Positions 47,090 to 58,749 are shown, counted from the first letter of the stretch. The stretch is DNA of 64,000 bases from Diadema setosum (GCA_033980235.1 CM067067.1:8144047-8208046); one strand, 5' to 3'. The notes: a model not told the origin generated them from the letters alone. Translations and numbers: made by a program.

Positions 47090-47232
47090 CATCATAATTA
47101 CGTCATTTTTAAACCAATAAGACGCCATAAAGACGTCAAAATATGACGTCTTATCTTACGTCTTGTGCTGGTGCAAACTGTCGACTATAAGACGTAAATA
47201 TATGACGTGAATATGACGTCTGTCGTGACGTA
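47090..47232. repeat. Cluster of gacgt/acgtc words (CRE-like)
   Basis: Within about 140 bp, TGACGT, GACGTC or ACGTCA words occur about ten times (aaagacgtcaaaatatgacg, atatgacgtgaatatgacgt and others). It looks like a short degenerate tandem repeat with CREB/ATF-type half sites. Regulatory function is not shown. Confidence 0.55.
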
Positions 47233-47234
47233 AA

Positions 47235-47470
47235 AAGGACGTAAAATCTGCTCTCAGAATTTTTGGATGTGATGGAGTAGAGTGTCGTAGAACAGGTTGT
47301 TGTCTTGATTACTATGGGCTGAAGTGGGTGCATAGACCTGGGTGATGCTCATAGTGACTTCCTTCATCTTAAACTTAGCTATTATAAGTAGAAATGAAAC
47401 TGCTTCACAGCTAACCAGACTTTGTATCATTCTGCCTGATATCATTAAGGGCGACACATTCTCTGCCAAA
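47235..47470 (-). pseudogene. LINE endonuclease remnant (RTE-like)
   Basis: Minus-strand frame reading RMIQSLVSCEAVSF, then a MSITQVYAPTSAHSNQDNNL segment and FYDTLLHHIQKF. QVYAPT...D...FYD is the well-known central motif of the endonuclease domain of RTE-like and related LINEs. Only this block remains. Confidence 0.7.
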
Positions 47471-47544
47471 GTTATGCTCTGTTGGACAAGATGATTGTGA
47501 TCTCTGTTTGTTGATTACGCAGTTCCATACTGCGTAATCAAGCC

Positions 47545-48744
47545 CCGTAATCTAATGTGTGTCTCATTGGCCTTATTTGCCTAGTGTCGAAATGGTGTAC
47601 CGTATAGCTCATGAGTTAATTTTAATTGATGTCAAGTTCGTGGGCCTTGCTCACTTTGTCTAGCTCGAGGACTGCATTACTCATGGGTGCCGGGCTCGTG
47701 ACGTACACCCGAAAAAGTGATCAGGCTCGAGTTAACCCACTATTTGCAGGCGTGAGAGCTATGAAGATGGTCGGATTACTCGACTATTGATTAAGTGTCT
47801 GAGAGGAAGACACCTTTCACTTTCTTACAATAACAATTGCCGTGAAATTCGCCTAAAAACATGTTTTCAGCTTTTTTAAAATAGACGGGTTAGATTTGAC
47901 GGAACATAATTATTTTATTTTGTCTGATAGGTCGAGGGGAGGAACACACAATCCGTCCATGCCCCTTACTGACGCAGTGCATATCTCGGGCCGTGATGAC
48001 CTACAGTAAGTACTATTCGTACGGATGTTATTATTACATAATTATGTTGCTGATACCCTCGAATTTTGCTGTAACAACAACAACAACAACAAAACGACAG
48101 AAATCATGTCAGTCGTAGTAGGCTGCTAGTTAAATATATATTTGTTTAAAAGCTTTCCCTATGCAATCATCAGCAACCTTAAATATCTTCTTTAACCTGG
48201 TCGAGCGTTCAATGGTTATATTGGTTTTATCAAAATGATTGTACCTTCATTACTATTCATTATGATTGTCATTTCTACCGATGTCACAAGTGTGTTGAAG
48301 TCTCCATGGATTCAGCATTTTAAGATACATTTTTTAGTGGTGAATTGATATACGTGGCGATTGGTTGATCAGGGGTACGTTGATGCTTTATGATATCAAA
48401 ACGCAAACTATGATACATGTATTTCCTATGAGAACATTGTTGATAAAGATGTTGTTCAGTTGTCAAAATATATTATCGAGTATTGTATGAAAAATCTTTC
48501 GTATACAATGATGTCAAACTGTTATAGCCCGAATTCTTCACTTGCAATAAACAGCATTAAAATCGCTTGTGTGCAATTGCGTCATTGAATGTAATTGTAT
48601 TCCATTTTTTTTTCAAGATTTATGTTCTGATCAAAGTCCACCTAGTCGGATAATTTATGGACAATTCATGTAGGCACCGTACATGTATATCAACAACTCA
48701 CTTCCGTCCATCGTCGATTTTATGTTCCTCAAAAATTAGTCATT

Positions 48745-48781
<37 letters not shown>

Positions 48782-48790
48782 ACTCGGGAT
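47545..48790 (+). repeat. Duplicated tail-exon unit D2
   Basis: The segment runs from the minisatellite (gttggccttatttgcctagt) through cacccgaaaaagtgatcagg, gcaggcgtgagagctatgaa, exon d, and on to attggttgatcaggggtacg and tcacttccgtccatcgtcg. It is nearly identical to 49285-51210, which holds an extra MITE. A TA run lies at 48750-48778. Confidence 0.85.
47931..48005 (+). CDS. Tail exon d (locus 2), phase 2-2 cassette
   Basis: 75 nt between acceptor ttttgtctgatag and donor gtaagt. In phase 2, which matches the locus 2 transmembrane exon, it reads SRGGTHNPSMPLTDAVHISG then RDDL. It is polar, Ser/Asp-rich, with no hydrophobic stretch. A second frame (phase 1-1) is also open, so phase rests on the sister exons f and g, which are open only in phase 2. 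Nearly identical to exon e. Confidence 0.6.
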
Positions 48791-48799
48791 ATAATTATG

Positions 48800-49265
48800 T
48801 TGTTTCTCCTTTTAGATTTATAAGAAAGCGTGTCTACGATAGTCTACAAATGAGATATAGAGTTTGCAGAGGTATTCAACCTCATCGACCATACCCTATA
48901 AGTTAAAAGCTTTTACCACTACAGACATATACGACCTTTTTATTTTTTTTTTTCAGATTTATTCAGACTCTTTGGTAGTGAGAGGTGGGCTCTGCCACGA
49001 GCCCGCTCCCATTTATACGGCCTGAGAACTCGACATTGAAAAAAAAAATGTTCAGGAGTCATACAGCTCAAGAGAGTCGCACAGCTCAGAGAGCTTGACA
49101 TTACGCAAGAAAAGGCTCACCAGCTCGACACTAAGTAAATAAGGCCTATGAGTTTGACACTCGGGCAAATAAGGCCCCTATACGTCATAGGCAACCAAGG
49201 CCTGTAAGTCCGACACGTCTAGGCCAAAAAGTCCCACGACACCGACACTGCTAATAATCAAGCAC
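48800..49265 (-). repeat. Minisatellite half-foldback, inverted orientation
   Basis: From about 48995 the clauses aggcctatgagtttgacact, gctcgacactaagtaaataa and aaggcccctatacgtcatag repeat with a period of 25-30 bp. They are the reverse complement of the minisatellite next to tail exons (gtgtcgagctcgtgggcctt). It faces the forward half at 49285-49430, so the pair can fold back. 48800-48990 holds nothing else recognised. Confidence 0.7.
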
Positions 49266-49645
49266 CGAATAATGTTAGTCTCGTTGGCCTAATTTGCCTA
49301 GTGTCGAAATGGGGGACCGTATAGCTTGTGAACTTATCTTAATTGATGTCAAGTTCGTGGGCCTTGCTCACTTTGTCTAGCTCGAGGACTGCATTACTCA
49401 TGGGTGCCGGGCTCGTGACTTACACTTGAAAAATGATCAGGCTCGAGTTAACCCACTATTTGCAGGCGTGAGAGCTATGAAGATGGTCGGATTACTCGAC
49501 TATTGATCAAGTGTCCGAGAGGAAGACACCTTTCACTTTCTTACAATAACAATTGCCAGAAATTCGCCTAAAAACATGTTTTCAGCTTTTTTAAACTGGA
49601 CGGATTAGATTTGACAGAAAATAATTATTTTATTTTGTCTGATAG

Positions 49646-49720
49646 GTCGAGGGGAGGAACACACAATCCGTCCATGCCCCTTACTGACGCAGTGCAGAGC
49701 TCGGGCCGTGATGACCTACA
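49646..49720 (+). CDS. Tail exon e (locus 2), phase 2-2 cassette
   Basis: 75 nt, same splice sites and frame as exon d. The only clear difference is near its 3' part (gcagagctcggg instead of gcatatctcggg), which changes two residues (VQSSG for VHISG). The frame stays open. It is a very recent duplicate; whether both copies are spliced together or alternatively cannot be told from the sequence. Confidence 0.6.
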
Positions 49721-50379
49721 GTAAGTACTATTTGTACGGATGTTATTATTACATAATTATGTTGCTGTATTGATAACCTCGAATTTTGCTGTAACAACAA
49801 CAACAACAAAACGACAGAAATCATGTCAGTCGTAGTAGGCTGCTAGCTAAATATATATCTATTTAAAAGCTTTCCCTATGCAATCATCAGCAACCTTAAA
49901 CATCTTCGTTAACCTGGGCGAGCGTCCAGTGGTTATAGTGGTTTTATCAAAATGATTGTACCTTCCTTATTATTTATTACAATTGTTGTTTCTACCGATG
50001 TCACAAGTGTGTTGAAGTCTCCATGGATTCAGCATTTCAAGAGACATTTTTAAGTGGTGAATTGATATACATGTGTACGTGGCGATTGGTTGATCAGGGG
50101 TACGTTGATGCTTTATGATATCAAAACGCAAACTGTGATACATGTATTTCCTATGAGAACATTGTTGATAATGATGTTGCTCAGTTGTCAAAATAAATTA
50201 TCGAGTATTGTATGAAAAATCTTTCAATCTATATAATGATGTCAAACTGTTATAGCCCGAATTCTTCACTTGCAATAAACAGTATTAAAATCACTTGTGT
50301 GCAATCGCGTCACTGTATGTAATGGTAGTCCATGTTTTTTTTTTTCGATATGTTCTGATCAAGGTGCATCTAGTCGGAG

Positions 50380-51118
50380 CAAGGAGGTTTTATACATGGA
50401 GTTCAAACTGGCTGTAATTATTCAAACAGTTGTCAGATTTCTATTGATGTACAAAGGAATTCCACAGGTGCACTTGTGCCTTTGATGATCGATGTTCCTT
50501 GCCGCCGTCTTGCTGAGCATTCTGAAGATTAATTTTGAACGTTATCATAATGTTGGCCATATTTTGCTTATCTATTTATCAAATGAAATGAAATTTCAAT
50601 TATTGATTAAGCATGTAAAACAAAAGACAATTCAGTCCAGAAATTTTCGCAAAAGTGTAAATCAGAGCTGTATCATGTGAAAATGTTTAAAACTGTACCA
50701 TCCTAGAAAGCTGGTTTTATCGCTTTTCCGCTTATTTTCCGCAAATGAAACTAATATGGAATAATCTTCAAGTATAATTCTTTATGGATAGATAGATCAG
50801 ATTAGTGACCGGGTATGACCAGTGGAGTATTTTTCATCTTTATTTCAGCATTTTTTTTGCTCAATTTCTATTCGCGCATCCTCATGTCTGTACCAACTAC
50901 CTTTTATAAGAAGGGATAGCGAAAAGTAATTACCATCACAAAGAAATATCTTCCTTTGAAAGTGGCTAGTGATTATGCAATGAGACACGAGTTAATTGTC
51001 TTCCTATCTGCGCGGCAGATCCTGTTTGGCACATGCTTCAAATATATTTAAGCGGCGGCTTCGAACATCTAGCAAAGGAAATACGACGGTTGTGACTCCA
51101 TTCTCTAGAACCTCCTTG
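50380..51118. mobile_element. CAAGGAGG-type MITE, copy C, 7-bp target duplication
   Basis: The ends are CAAGGAGGTT and its complement CCTCCTTG. GTCGGAG flanks both sides (50373-50379 and 51119-51125). The sister unit D2 carries the uninterrupted site ctagtcggataatt at about 48643-48656. 739 bp, without transposase. Insertion therefore happened after the D2/D3 duplication. Confidence 0.92.
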
Positions 51119-51289
51119 GTCGGAGTAATTCATGGACAATTCATATACATGTATAGCAACAACTCACTTCCGTCCATCGTCGATTCTATGTGTTCCTCAA
51201 ATATTAGTCATTACACACATAGTATATCACTTAGCGTTCCACCTAATTTCGTTTACCTCTTTTACGAAGATCGTTGCTAAAAACACAAT

Positions 51290-51425
51290 TTTTTTTTTTA
51301 TGCTGGCCGAAATTATTGGAATTCTCTGAATTATGAGAGAAAATATTCCTCTTCTATTCTGTTTAAGAGGAGATTGAAGATCTCTTTATCGCCATTGCAT
51401 GATTCTACGCTATTGAACTAGATTG
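51290..51425 (+). pseudogene. LINE 3'-end remnant
   Basis: Reads NYWNSLNYERKYSSSILFK then RRLKISLSPL, the W-N-S-L ... FKRRLK ending of Jockey/CR1-type reverse transcriptases. Only this tail is present. To 51610 nothing else is recognised. Confidence 0.6.
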
Positions 51426-53202
51426 CTGGCTTTATAATCCATGGGCCAGGCCTGATATTGGTACCATCTGAGGTGGCAAAACCTTTTTGGTGTTATTTTG
51501 TTTGTCGGGCATAGATATGCTTATCAAGCTATGATAGCATTTCCAAATGAGTAGCTTAGTCATAATAAATGAATTTTTAACCAATTTGGTCTCGTTGTTA
51601 TATCCCTATACTTCAGGGGTGGTATTCTGAGACCGTTTTATCTCTGTTGTAAGTCTGTTGTAACAAATCGGTATTCTGAACACCGTTTTATCTCTGTTGT
51701 AACTTCTGTTGTAACTTCTGTTGTAACTTGTGTTTTATCTTGCGCACTCTTTGCCTGCGCATACCATTGTCTTAGGGTATGTGCACGCGCGTAACAGTGA
51801 GCGCAAACCTGAACACCCATTAGATTATACGGTATTCTGAAAACTGTTTTATCTTCTGTTGTAAGTCATGCACCGTGCAAATTTATGCTTCTGAGATAAA
51901 ACAGGGTGGAAGGTGTTTTATCTCTGTTGTAACTTTCATTTTAACTTTTACTAGATAGTGAGATGATTCATTCACTCAGTACTGTGTTATGCGAGTTCAA
52001 AATAAAAAAGATGTAAAAAATATATAAACAATGCATGTACAAAATGGCAAAAGATAAAGCAGTGTGGCAAAATGTAAACTCATTCCACTATACAAAATTT
52101 GGTAACAGTAACCTAGCAAGTATACTGTAGCACAATGTGCATATAGGTAAAACACACACACACACACACACACCGCACACACACAAATTAACGAAAAGGT
52201 TACCTCCACCGTCGGCAGTTTGTTTTAATCACTAAAAGACCAACTCATAAATAAAAAACTTCCTATACCATGCCAAAAAACTTCTTTTAGAAAGTTCCCT
52301 CTGAATCATATACTTAATTGTTATACATAAAAAAGTAAAAGTCATTTAACTCTTTCTATGGTACCATTTATGATTATTCATCTTTCAAAATGTTAAACCT
52401 TTTTTTAACATGATTTCACTATGTTCACCAATAAGAATTCATTTTTCAGTACCTTTGGGTGTTTTTTTTTTTTTTTTTTTAAATCTCAAGTGCTTGTGTT
52501 AAGAGAAATTTCAAAAAGCAGACATTGGATATTAAATTTTTCCCAAATATCCCGAAGTCAATTAATCTTCTGAATGCCGTGAGTGACATTAACAAACAAT
52601 GAATAGTTAACAAAACACAATCAGCGTGATAGTTTCCCATCCCTCATGGACAATCCTGTACAAATAATGATGATAATAATAATAATAATAATAATAATTA
52701 TTATTATTATTATTATTATTATAATGATAATAATAACATGGCATTGCAAGGGCCTATTATAATTCAGTAGTATCTAGTTTCCTAAAAACCATGAGATTGG
52801 GATTCCTCTCATGAACGCCAAATATCTTATCATTTTGTGAAAAAAAATCAAGACTCAATCTGAGATGGCTTTCGAATCCCCCTGCCCGCACCAACTACAA
52901 ACGTCAAAGCCGGCAAGAAGGCATACATGATCAAGCTTCTGTGGTAACTTTCTTTTATCTCTAGCTCTCTTTACCTGCGCATGCCATTGTCCTATTAGTG
53001 CGCACGCCAGAGAATGAGCGCTTGTTAAAACGCGCAAAGTTCAGCAAGGCGCATTTGCCCAAGGGAGCAATCTTATTGGTTAAAATGTCTTAGATGCTAC
53101 TTCTAACAATATTTCCCATTGGATATGATTATCTGGGTGGGCGTGGCTTTTACAACTTACAACACCGTTAAAACAGTTTTCAGAATACCGATTTACAATA
53201 TA

Positions 53203-53373
53203 CAAATGATGCACAGGATAGAGTGCATTAGTGTAGGCGTAGTGCACTCGAGGGTATTTACAATTGTGAAACATGCACGAGGCGAAGCCGAGTGCATGTT
53301 GCACTACATTGTAAATACCCGAGAGTGAGCTACGCCTACACTAACGCCACGAAATAATCCTGTGCATCATTTG
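53203..53373. repeat. Hairpin MITE of about 170 bp
   Basis: caaatgatgcacagga at the left pairs with tcctgtgcatcatttg at the right. Inner arms pair gtgtaggcgtagtgcactcg with the region near 53310, and the loop region is catgcacgaggcgaagccga. It lies at the inner end of the left arm of the giant foldback. Confidence 0.8.
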
Positions 53374-53965
53374 TTTTATAAAATGGGTCGAAAATTCGAA
53401 AACTAACATCATTTTTCAGCGTTTTTCACGTACCTTTGTGGGTCAAGACGTCCGAAGATGTTCGTCCCAAACTTTTACGCACGTCGCACTCGCGGAAGTC
53501 CCGCACATACAGTATAAGTATAATGGGGGGTTGGGTTTCCGGACACCCGCATGAAAACTTACTTATTTTACATAGAATATGCACCCTTTACCTTAAAGAC
53601 TTGATATAGACTCCTCATATAGGCCTACTAGACAACATACTCTGAAAACGGCGTGAGAATTAACCTGCTAAATCGTTGGATTTGCTCTTCAAAGTGACTC
53701 CATGTACGCGTCCGGTCCCATAACGCTTGGTCTACTGTACTGTACAAAGTGTACGTATATGTATAGTATAGTACAGTATACGTACGTACGCCACATATGT
53801 TATGCACAAGGGAAGACAGGCCGGCCGGCCGGCAGCCCGAACTAGAAGTTGTTTACAGGATTGACAGCGCGTACGCGTATGCATGCAATTCATCAAAGGA
53901 GCCGCCGCGCGCACAGACGATCGGCAATCTACCATAGGATTACAGGCAGTGCAATAGTACTGAAG
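53374..53965. other. Unassigned spacer of the giant foldback
   Basis: Higher-GC patches with tacgtacgtacg and ggccggccggccgg words near 53780-53835. No gene or element recognised. Confidence 0.4.
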
Positions 53966-53969
53966 TAAA

Positions 53970-54491
53970 GGAAGGAGGTGTGTCTCATTTCAGAGCTTCC
54001 TATTGGCTACATTCTTGAACCCATTTTATAACAGTTTTTAGCGGTGTTGTAACTCACGGACTTACAACACAAGTTACAACAGAAGTTACAACAGAGATAA
54101 AACGGTGTTCAGAATACCACCCCAGCATCGAGCTTCTGTTGTAACTTTATTTTGTCTCTGGCTCTCTTCACCTGCGCATGCCATTGTCCTATTTGTGCGC
54201 ACGCCAGAGAATGAGCGCTTGTTAAAACGCGCAGAGGTAAGCAAGGTGCATTTGCCCAAGGGAGAAAAAATTTTGTTGGTTAAAACGTCTTAGATGCTAC
54301 TTCTAACAAAATTTCCTATTGGATATGATTATTTGGGTGGGTGTGGCTTTCAGGACTTACAACACCGCTAAAACAGTTTTCAAAATAGCGATTTACAACT
54401 GTTTTAGCGGTGTTGTAACTCACAGACTTACAACAGAAGTTACAACAGAAGTTACAACAGAGATAAAACGGTGTTCAGAATACCACCCCAG
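53970..54491. mobile_element. Two short copies of the ggtattctgaacacc family
   Basis: Each ends with acggtgttcagaataccacc followed by ccag (54125 and 54491). Between them are cttctgttgtaacttt, the tgcgcatgccattgtcctat segment and gaatgagcgcttgttaaaac. They are tandem, in the same orientation. Confidence 0.75.
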
Positions 54492-54779
54492 GCCATGATA
54501 CACGGTAATCTTTGAAGTTATTTGTTCGGATGTTATTATTAGCTAGATGTCACAATTAACAGGCTATACTGATGCTCTTTATCGTAAAATAAGGTTTAAA
54601 AATTGGAAATCATGGAATTTGTGGTAGCCCTGCTACAATTACGTATCCATGCATTTTTTTTTAATTAATTGCCTTCCCTCTGTAATTGCGCGATGGAGAC
54701 ACCGGTGGAGACGGACGTGGATAGCTAACTCTCTCGGATTGTGGCAAGCGCCTAATTCTTTCTCACCCGGATTCCTGAC

Positions 54780-55230
54780 GAAGCTCTGATTCTTGACCCT
54801 GCGGTTTTCCACTTTAAAAGACGATCAAAAATCTTCAATCCATGTGGAAATGAAATATTTTAGAAAAGCGGAAGATTCGTTAATTTCAGTTGTATTGTCG
54901 TTCCCAATCGTTCCGAAGAAACTGTATTACAAAATGGCAAGCCACAATACGCAACAGACTAGCGAGGATCGAATGCTCACTTCCTACACTAGCAGACATA
55001 CAACGAAATGACGAGTATATCGTCAAAAATGCGTGCTAAGCTTGATGCACATTCACACGAGATTGCCACTATCAACAGCAAACTTTCTAAACTGGAGGAA
55101 TCTAAGACTCTAAGAATCTGAATTCCGACAGGCTCGACGAACTTCAGAGATAGAGAGGGAGAGAGAGAAAAAAAAAACGGTTCCCAACTAAAAAAAAAAA
55201 AATACAGATGGAATTTCTAGGCTTGAATTC
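54780..55230 (+). pseudogene. Possible LINE ORF1 N-terminal remnant
   Basis: Reads KMASHNTQQTSEDRMLTSY, then in another frame MRAKLDAHSHEIATINSKLS followed by KLEESK, a short coiled-coil heptad pattern like the start of LINE ORF1 proteins. Frameshifts and an A-rich stretch follow. Assignment is tentative. Confidence 0.3.
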
Positions 55231-55319
55231 AGGATAGTTTGACATTGATTGGAACCTGTTGTCGTCGCGTGCACCTAACTGTTCAGTGGAATAAAGAGAA
55301 ACTCCGACGAAAATATGGA

Positions 55320-55770
55320 GAATTTGCTCAAGGGCCTCCTACTGGTGTTCTACGCGTACCTCTGCGGGCAACCCCCCGCGACTCACCCGGAACGAGTTTT
55401 GAGCATGTTCAAGGCCTTGTCACACCGTGTCTTGGAAAGCAGATTTGCGAGGAAAAATTTTTGCTACTCGTACCTCCTAGCAGTTGGCCCGCACCTGACA
55501 GGACATAGCGCGTATTGTCCTGCGTACTTGAAAATCCCCACACGCATCAAGCCCGCGTATCTTACCCGGAGAGGTGTGACAGGGCCAAAACTTGGCTGCG
55601 GGTAAAGAAAGGACTTGCGTGCGCAACTCCGGGTAACTACGGGTGAGATACGTGTTAGGTACTGTCATGTGCGGGTCATCTGCAGGGACCTCCGTGTAGC
55701 AAAAACTGTTCTTCGCAAGTCGCACGCAAGGCTTGCCCGGTGTGGTGTGGTAGGAGATAATGTTTGTCCG
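55320..55770. mobile_element. GC-rich element, copy B
   Basis: Shares with copy A (41250-42130): ctcaagggcctcctactggt, cgcgactcacccggaa, gagcatgttcaaggccttgt, aactacgggtgagatacgtg. Words occur in both orientations. Confidence 0.7.
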
Positions 55771-55794
55771 GAGACCTTATTTCCGGGTTCGAAT

Positions 55795-56075
55795 TTAGGA
55801 AATAGTATCCTCAGACCGAATATCCGTTCGCAAGGACCTAATCACCGCTTAGGGGGGATCTAATCGCCGGGGTTATACGAAGAAGCCTACACGGGGGGAC
55901 CAAATCGGCGCTGAGGGGGGATCGAATCGCCGGGTTTATACGAAGAAGCCTATTCGGGGGACCAAATCGCCGCTCAAGGAGGGGGGGTCGAATCGGTGGG
56001 TTTATGATCAAGAAGCAAATTCGGCTGGACGAAATCGCGGCCGAGAAAGGACTTGATCGACGGGTTTAGACCGAA
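55795..56075 (+). repeat. Tandem repeat of about 60-65 bp, four to five units
   Basis: Units contain accaaatcgccgct, ggggggatcgaatcgccggg and tttatacgaagaagcctaca. Degenerate at both ends. Related wording (atcgcc) recurs weakly at 59770-59890. Confidence 0.85.
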
Positions 56076-56274
56076 GCAATGACAATTTCATTACAAGCAA
56101 TTTTTTTTCACTCACTCTTCTCCTTCTCTTTTAAATTACTGTATATTGAAGTGACAAGTGAATCTAGATTTAGGCCTAATTGTGCTTCTGTTGATACAAG
56201 ACTATAAGATTGTACTTCCAAACCTTTACTTACGATTTTTGTCGTCTATTTTTGGAAAATTGAGCAAAGAAAAT

Positions 56275-56347
56275 GGGATTCCATCGGGATTCGAACCCGA
56301 GACCTCCGGATTGCTAGCCCAGTGCTCTACCGACTGAGCTAAAGAAA
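56275..56347 (-). pseudogene. tRNA-Ala(AGC)-like pseudogene or SINE head
   Basis: On the minus strand: a perfect A box TAGCTCAGTCGGTAGAGC, a paired anticodon arm CTGGG-CTAGCAA-TCCGG giving anticodon AGC, and a perfect T arm TCGGG-TTCGAAT-CCCGA. The acceptor stem fails: the 5' side reads about CTTTCTT and the 3' side TGGAATC, which do not pair. No CCA-like or terminator signal decides the matter. Most likely a tRNA pseudogene or the head of a tRNA-derived SINE. Confidence 0.75.
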
Positions 56348-56372
56348 GCTCTAGTTCAATGTTCGTCCCAGC

Positions 56373-56400
56373 AAGGAGGTTCAAGAGATGGAGTAACAAC
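56373..56400 (+). mobile_element. Fragment of the CAAGGAGG MITE (left end only)
   Basis: gcaaggaggttcaagagatg followed by gagt matches the left terminus of copies A and C, then sequence diverges into ggagacgaagcctgg and a G run. Confidence 0.65.
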
Positions 56401-57453
56401 AGTGTACACCGAAACGGAGACGAAGCCTGGGGGGGGGGGGGGGGATTCTGAACACCGTTTTATCTCTGTTGTAACTTGTGTTGTTACTTGTGTCGTAAGT
56501 CTGTGAGTTACAACACCGCTAAAACAGTTGTAAATCGGTATTCTGAAAACTGTTTTAACGGTGTTATAAGTCATGATAACCACGCCCATCGCAATAATCA
56601 TATCCAATAGGAAATATTGTTAGAAGTAGCATCTAAGACATTTCAACCAATAACATTGCTCCCTTGGGCAAATGCGCCTTGCTTAACTCTGCGCGTTTTA
56701 ACAAGCGCTCATTCTCTGGCGTGCGCACAAATAGGACAATGGCATGCGCAGGTAAAGAGAGCCAGAGATAGAATAAAGTTACAACAGAAGCTTGATCATT
56801 TATGTCTTCTTACCTTTGACGTATAGTTGGTGCGGCAGGGGATTCGCAAAGCTATCTCAGATTGAGTCTTTTTATTTGAAATTTTGTTTAAAAAATAAGA
56901 TATCTGGCGTTCATGAGAGGAACCCAAATTTCATGGTTTATGGGGAGCTAGACGCTTCTAAATTAAGTTGAGCCTTTGCAATGCCATGTTATTATTATTG
57001 TTATTTTATCATTATCATTGTTATTATTGTTGTTGTTGTCACTATCTTCACAAGATATCTCTTGCAGATCAATATCACGTCAAGTTCCATCATGGAACCT
57101 TAGACTTCTAATATTTACTTTTCTCAAGATTCGCGCCATCCCCTGCAATAAATATTTTTGAAACACCCAAAGGTACTGATAATGAATTCTTATTGGTGAA
57201 GATAGTGAAATCATATAAAAGAATGTTTAAAATTTTGAAAGACATGTTTGAAATGAATAGTGCTTAAAACAAACTGCCGACGGTGCCGGTAACCTTTCTG
57301 TTTGTGTTTTATCTGTGTGCATAATTATACTACGCGTATGTACTTGCAATACATGTATATGTTACTGTTAGCAAATTTTGTATTGTGGAATGAGTTTACA
57401 TTAATTTGTCAAACTGCTATATCTTTTGCCTTTCTGTACATACATTGTTTTTA

Positions 57454-58749
57454 TTGTCTCGCCCACCGGAGGTGAAGGCGAGACTAAGGGATCCAAATGG
57501 CGTCCGTCCGTCGTCCGTCCGTCGTCCGTCCGTCGTCCGTTCGTCGTCCGTCCGTCGTCCGTCGTCCGTCACAAATGTTAAAGTTTACCTGCAAGACTCT
57601 TTTATGATGCATAACTTGGCAACTGTTACAGCAATGGCAGTCACACTTGGGTGATAGAAGCACTAGGGGTATCTTCATGTTATGGTGTTGTCGCAGGTCA
57701 TGTGATGATGTCAAAGGTCATTTGAGGTCATATATTAAAGAGTATGTGCAAGACTCTCTTTTCTATGTTAAAGTTTACCTGCAAGACTCTCTTTTGACAA
57801 ATAACTTCACATAAGTTGCTTGGATTGCAACCTAACTTGGGTCATAGATGCACTGGGGGAACCTTCATGTTATGGTGCCGTTGGAGGTCACAGGATAAGG
57901 TCAAAGGTCATTTGAGGTCATACGTTAAAGTTTACTTGCAAGACTCTCTTATCACACGTAACTCGACACATGTTGCTACAATGGCAATCAAACTTGGGTG
58001 ATGGATGCACTGGGGGTACCTTGATGTTATGGTGCCATCAGAGGTCACATGATAAGGTCAAAGGTCATTTGAGGTCATACGTTAAAGTTTACTTGCAAGA
58101 CTCTCTTATCACACGTAACTCAGCACATGTTGCTACAATGGCAATGAAACTTGGGTGATGGTAGATGTCTCTTGGGAAGTTGAAGGTAACCACAAGGTCA
58201 AAGGTTACAGACAGGGGTCAACGAACTTTTAGGGCCCAATGTTAAGTTTTTAGGGCGCATTTTGTTTATGGCTCATAACTTTTGATCCCTTTGTCCGTTT
58301 GTGACCAAACTTGGATGGAAGATGTCCCTTGGGGAGGTGAAGATCGTCACAAGGTCAAAGGTCACAGACAGGGGTCAACAAACTTTTAGGGCCCAATGTT
58401 ATGTTTTTAGGGCGCGTTTTGATTGTGGCTCATAACTTTTGATCCCTATGTCCGTTTGTGACCAAACTTGGACGGTAGATGTCCCTTGGGGAGTTAAAGG
58501 TCATCACAAGGTCAAAGGTCACAGAAAGGGGTCAACAAATTTTTAGGGCCCAATGTTAAGTTTTTATGGCGCATTTCGATTATGGCTCATTACTTTTGAT
58601 CCCTTGGTCCGGTAAATGTAAAAATTGGATGGTAAATGTCCCTTAGGGTGTTGAAGGTCACCACAAGGTCAAAGGTCATAAGCAGGTCAATTAACTTCTG
58701 GGAATTATAAAAAATATTAATTCCTTGTACGCGAATGGGCGAGACACAA
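57454..58749 (+). mobile_element. Element with arrays of AGGTCAAAGGTCA (DR1-like) sites
   Basis: The ends are TTGTCTCGCCCA and its complement TGGGCGAGACACAA. A hairpin GTCTCGCC/GGCGAGAC lies at the left end, then a cgtccgtccgtcgtccgtcc run. The body has about three units near 57590-58160 (caagactctctt, acttgggtgatgg, gaggtcatacgttaaag) and about four near 58190-58700 (cataacttttgatccc, tttttagggcgca, ggggtcaacaaac). Each carries aaggtcaaaggtca. The opposite arm of the giant foldback (about 52000-52060) lacks this block, so it is an insertion. Confidence 0.8.

Larger units (their letters stand above)
49285..51290 (+). repeat. Duplicated tail-exon unit D3
   Basis: Near-identical to D2, differing by scattered substitutions and by the 739-bp MITE at 50380-51118. 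After the MITE the unit resumes with taattcatggacaattcat and tcacttccgtccatcgtcg, just as D2 reads at 48650-48720. Confidence 0.88.

Noticed and set aside
52674..52722. Short palindrome AAT/ATT as a regulatory site
   Set aside because: It is a simple trinucleotide microsatellite that switches strand.
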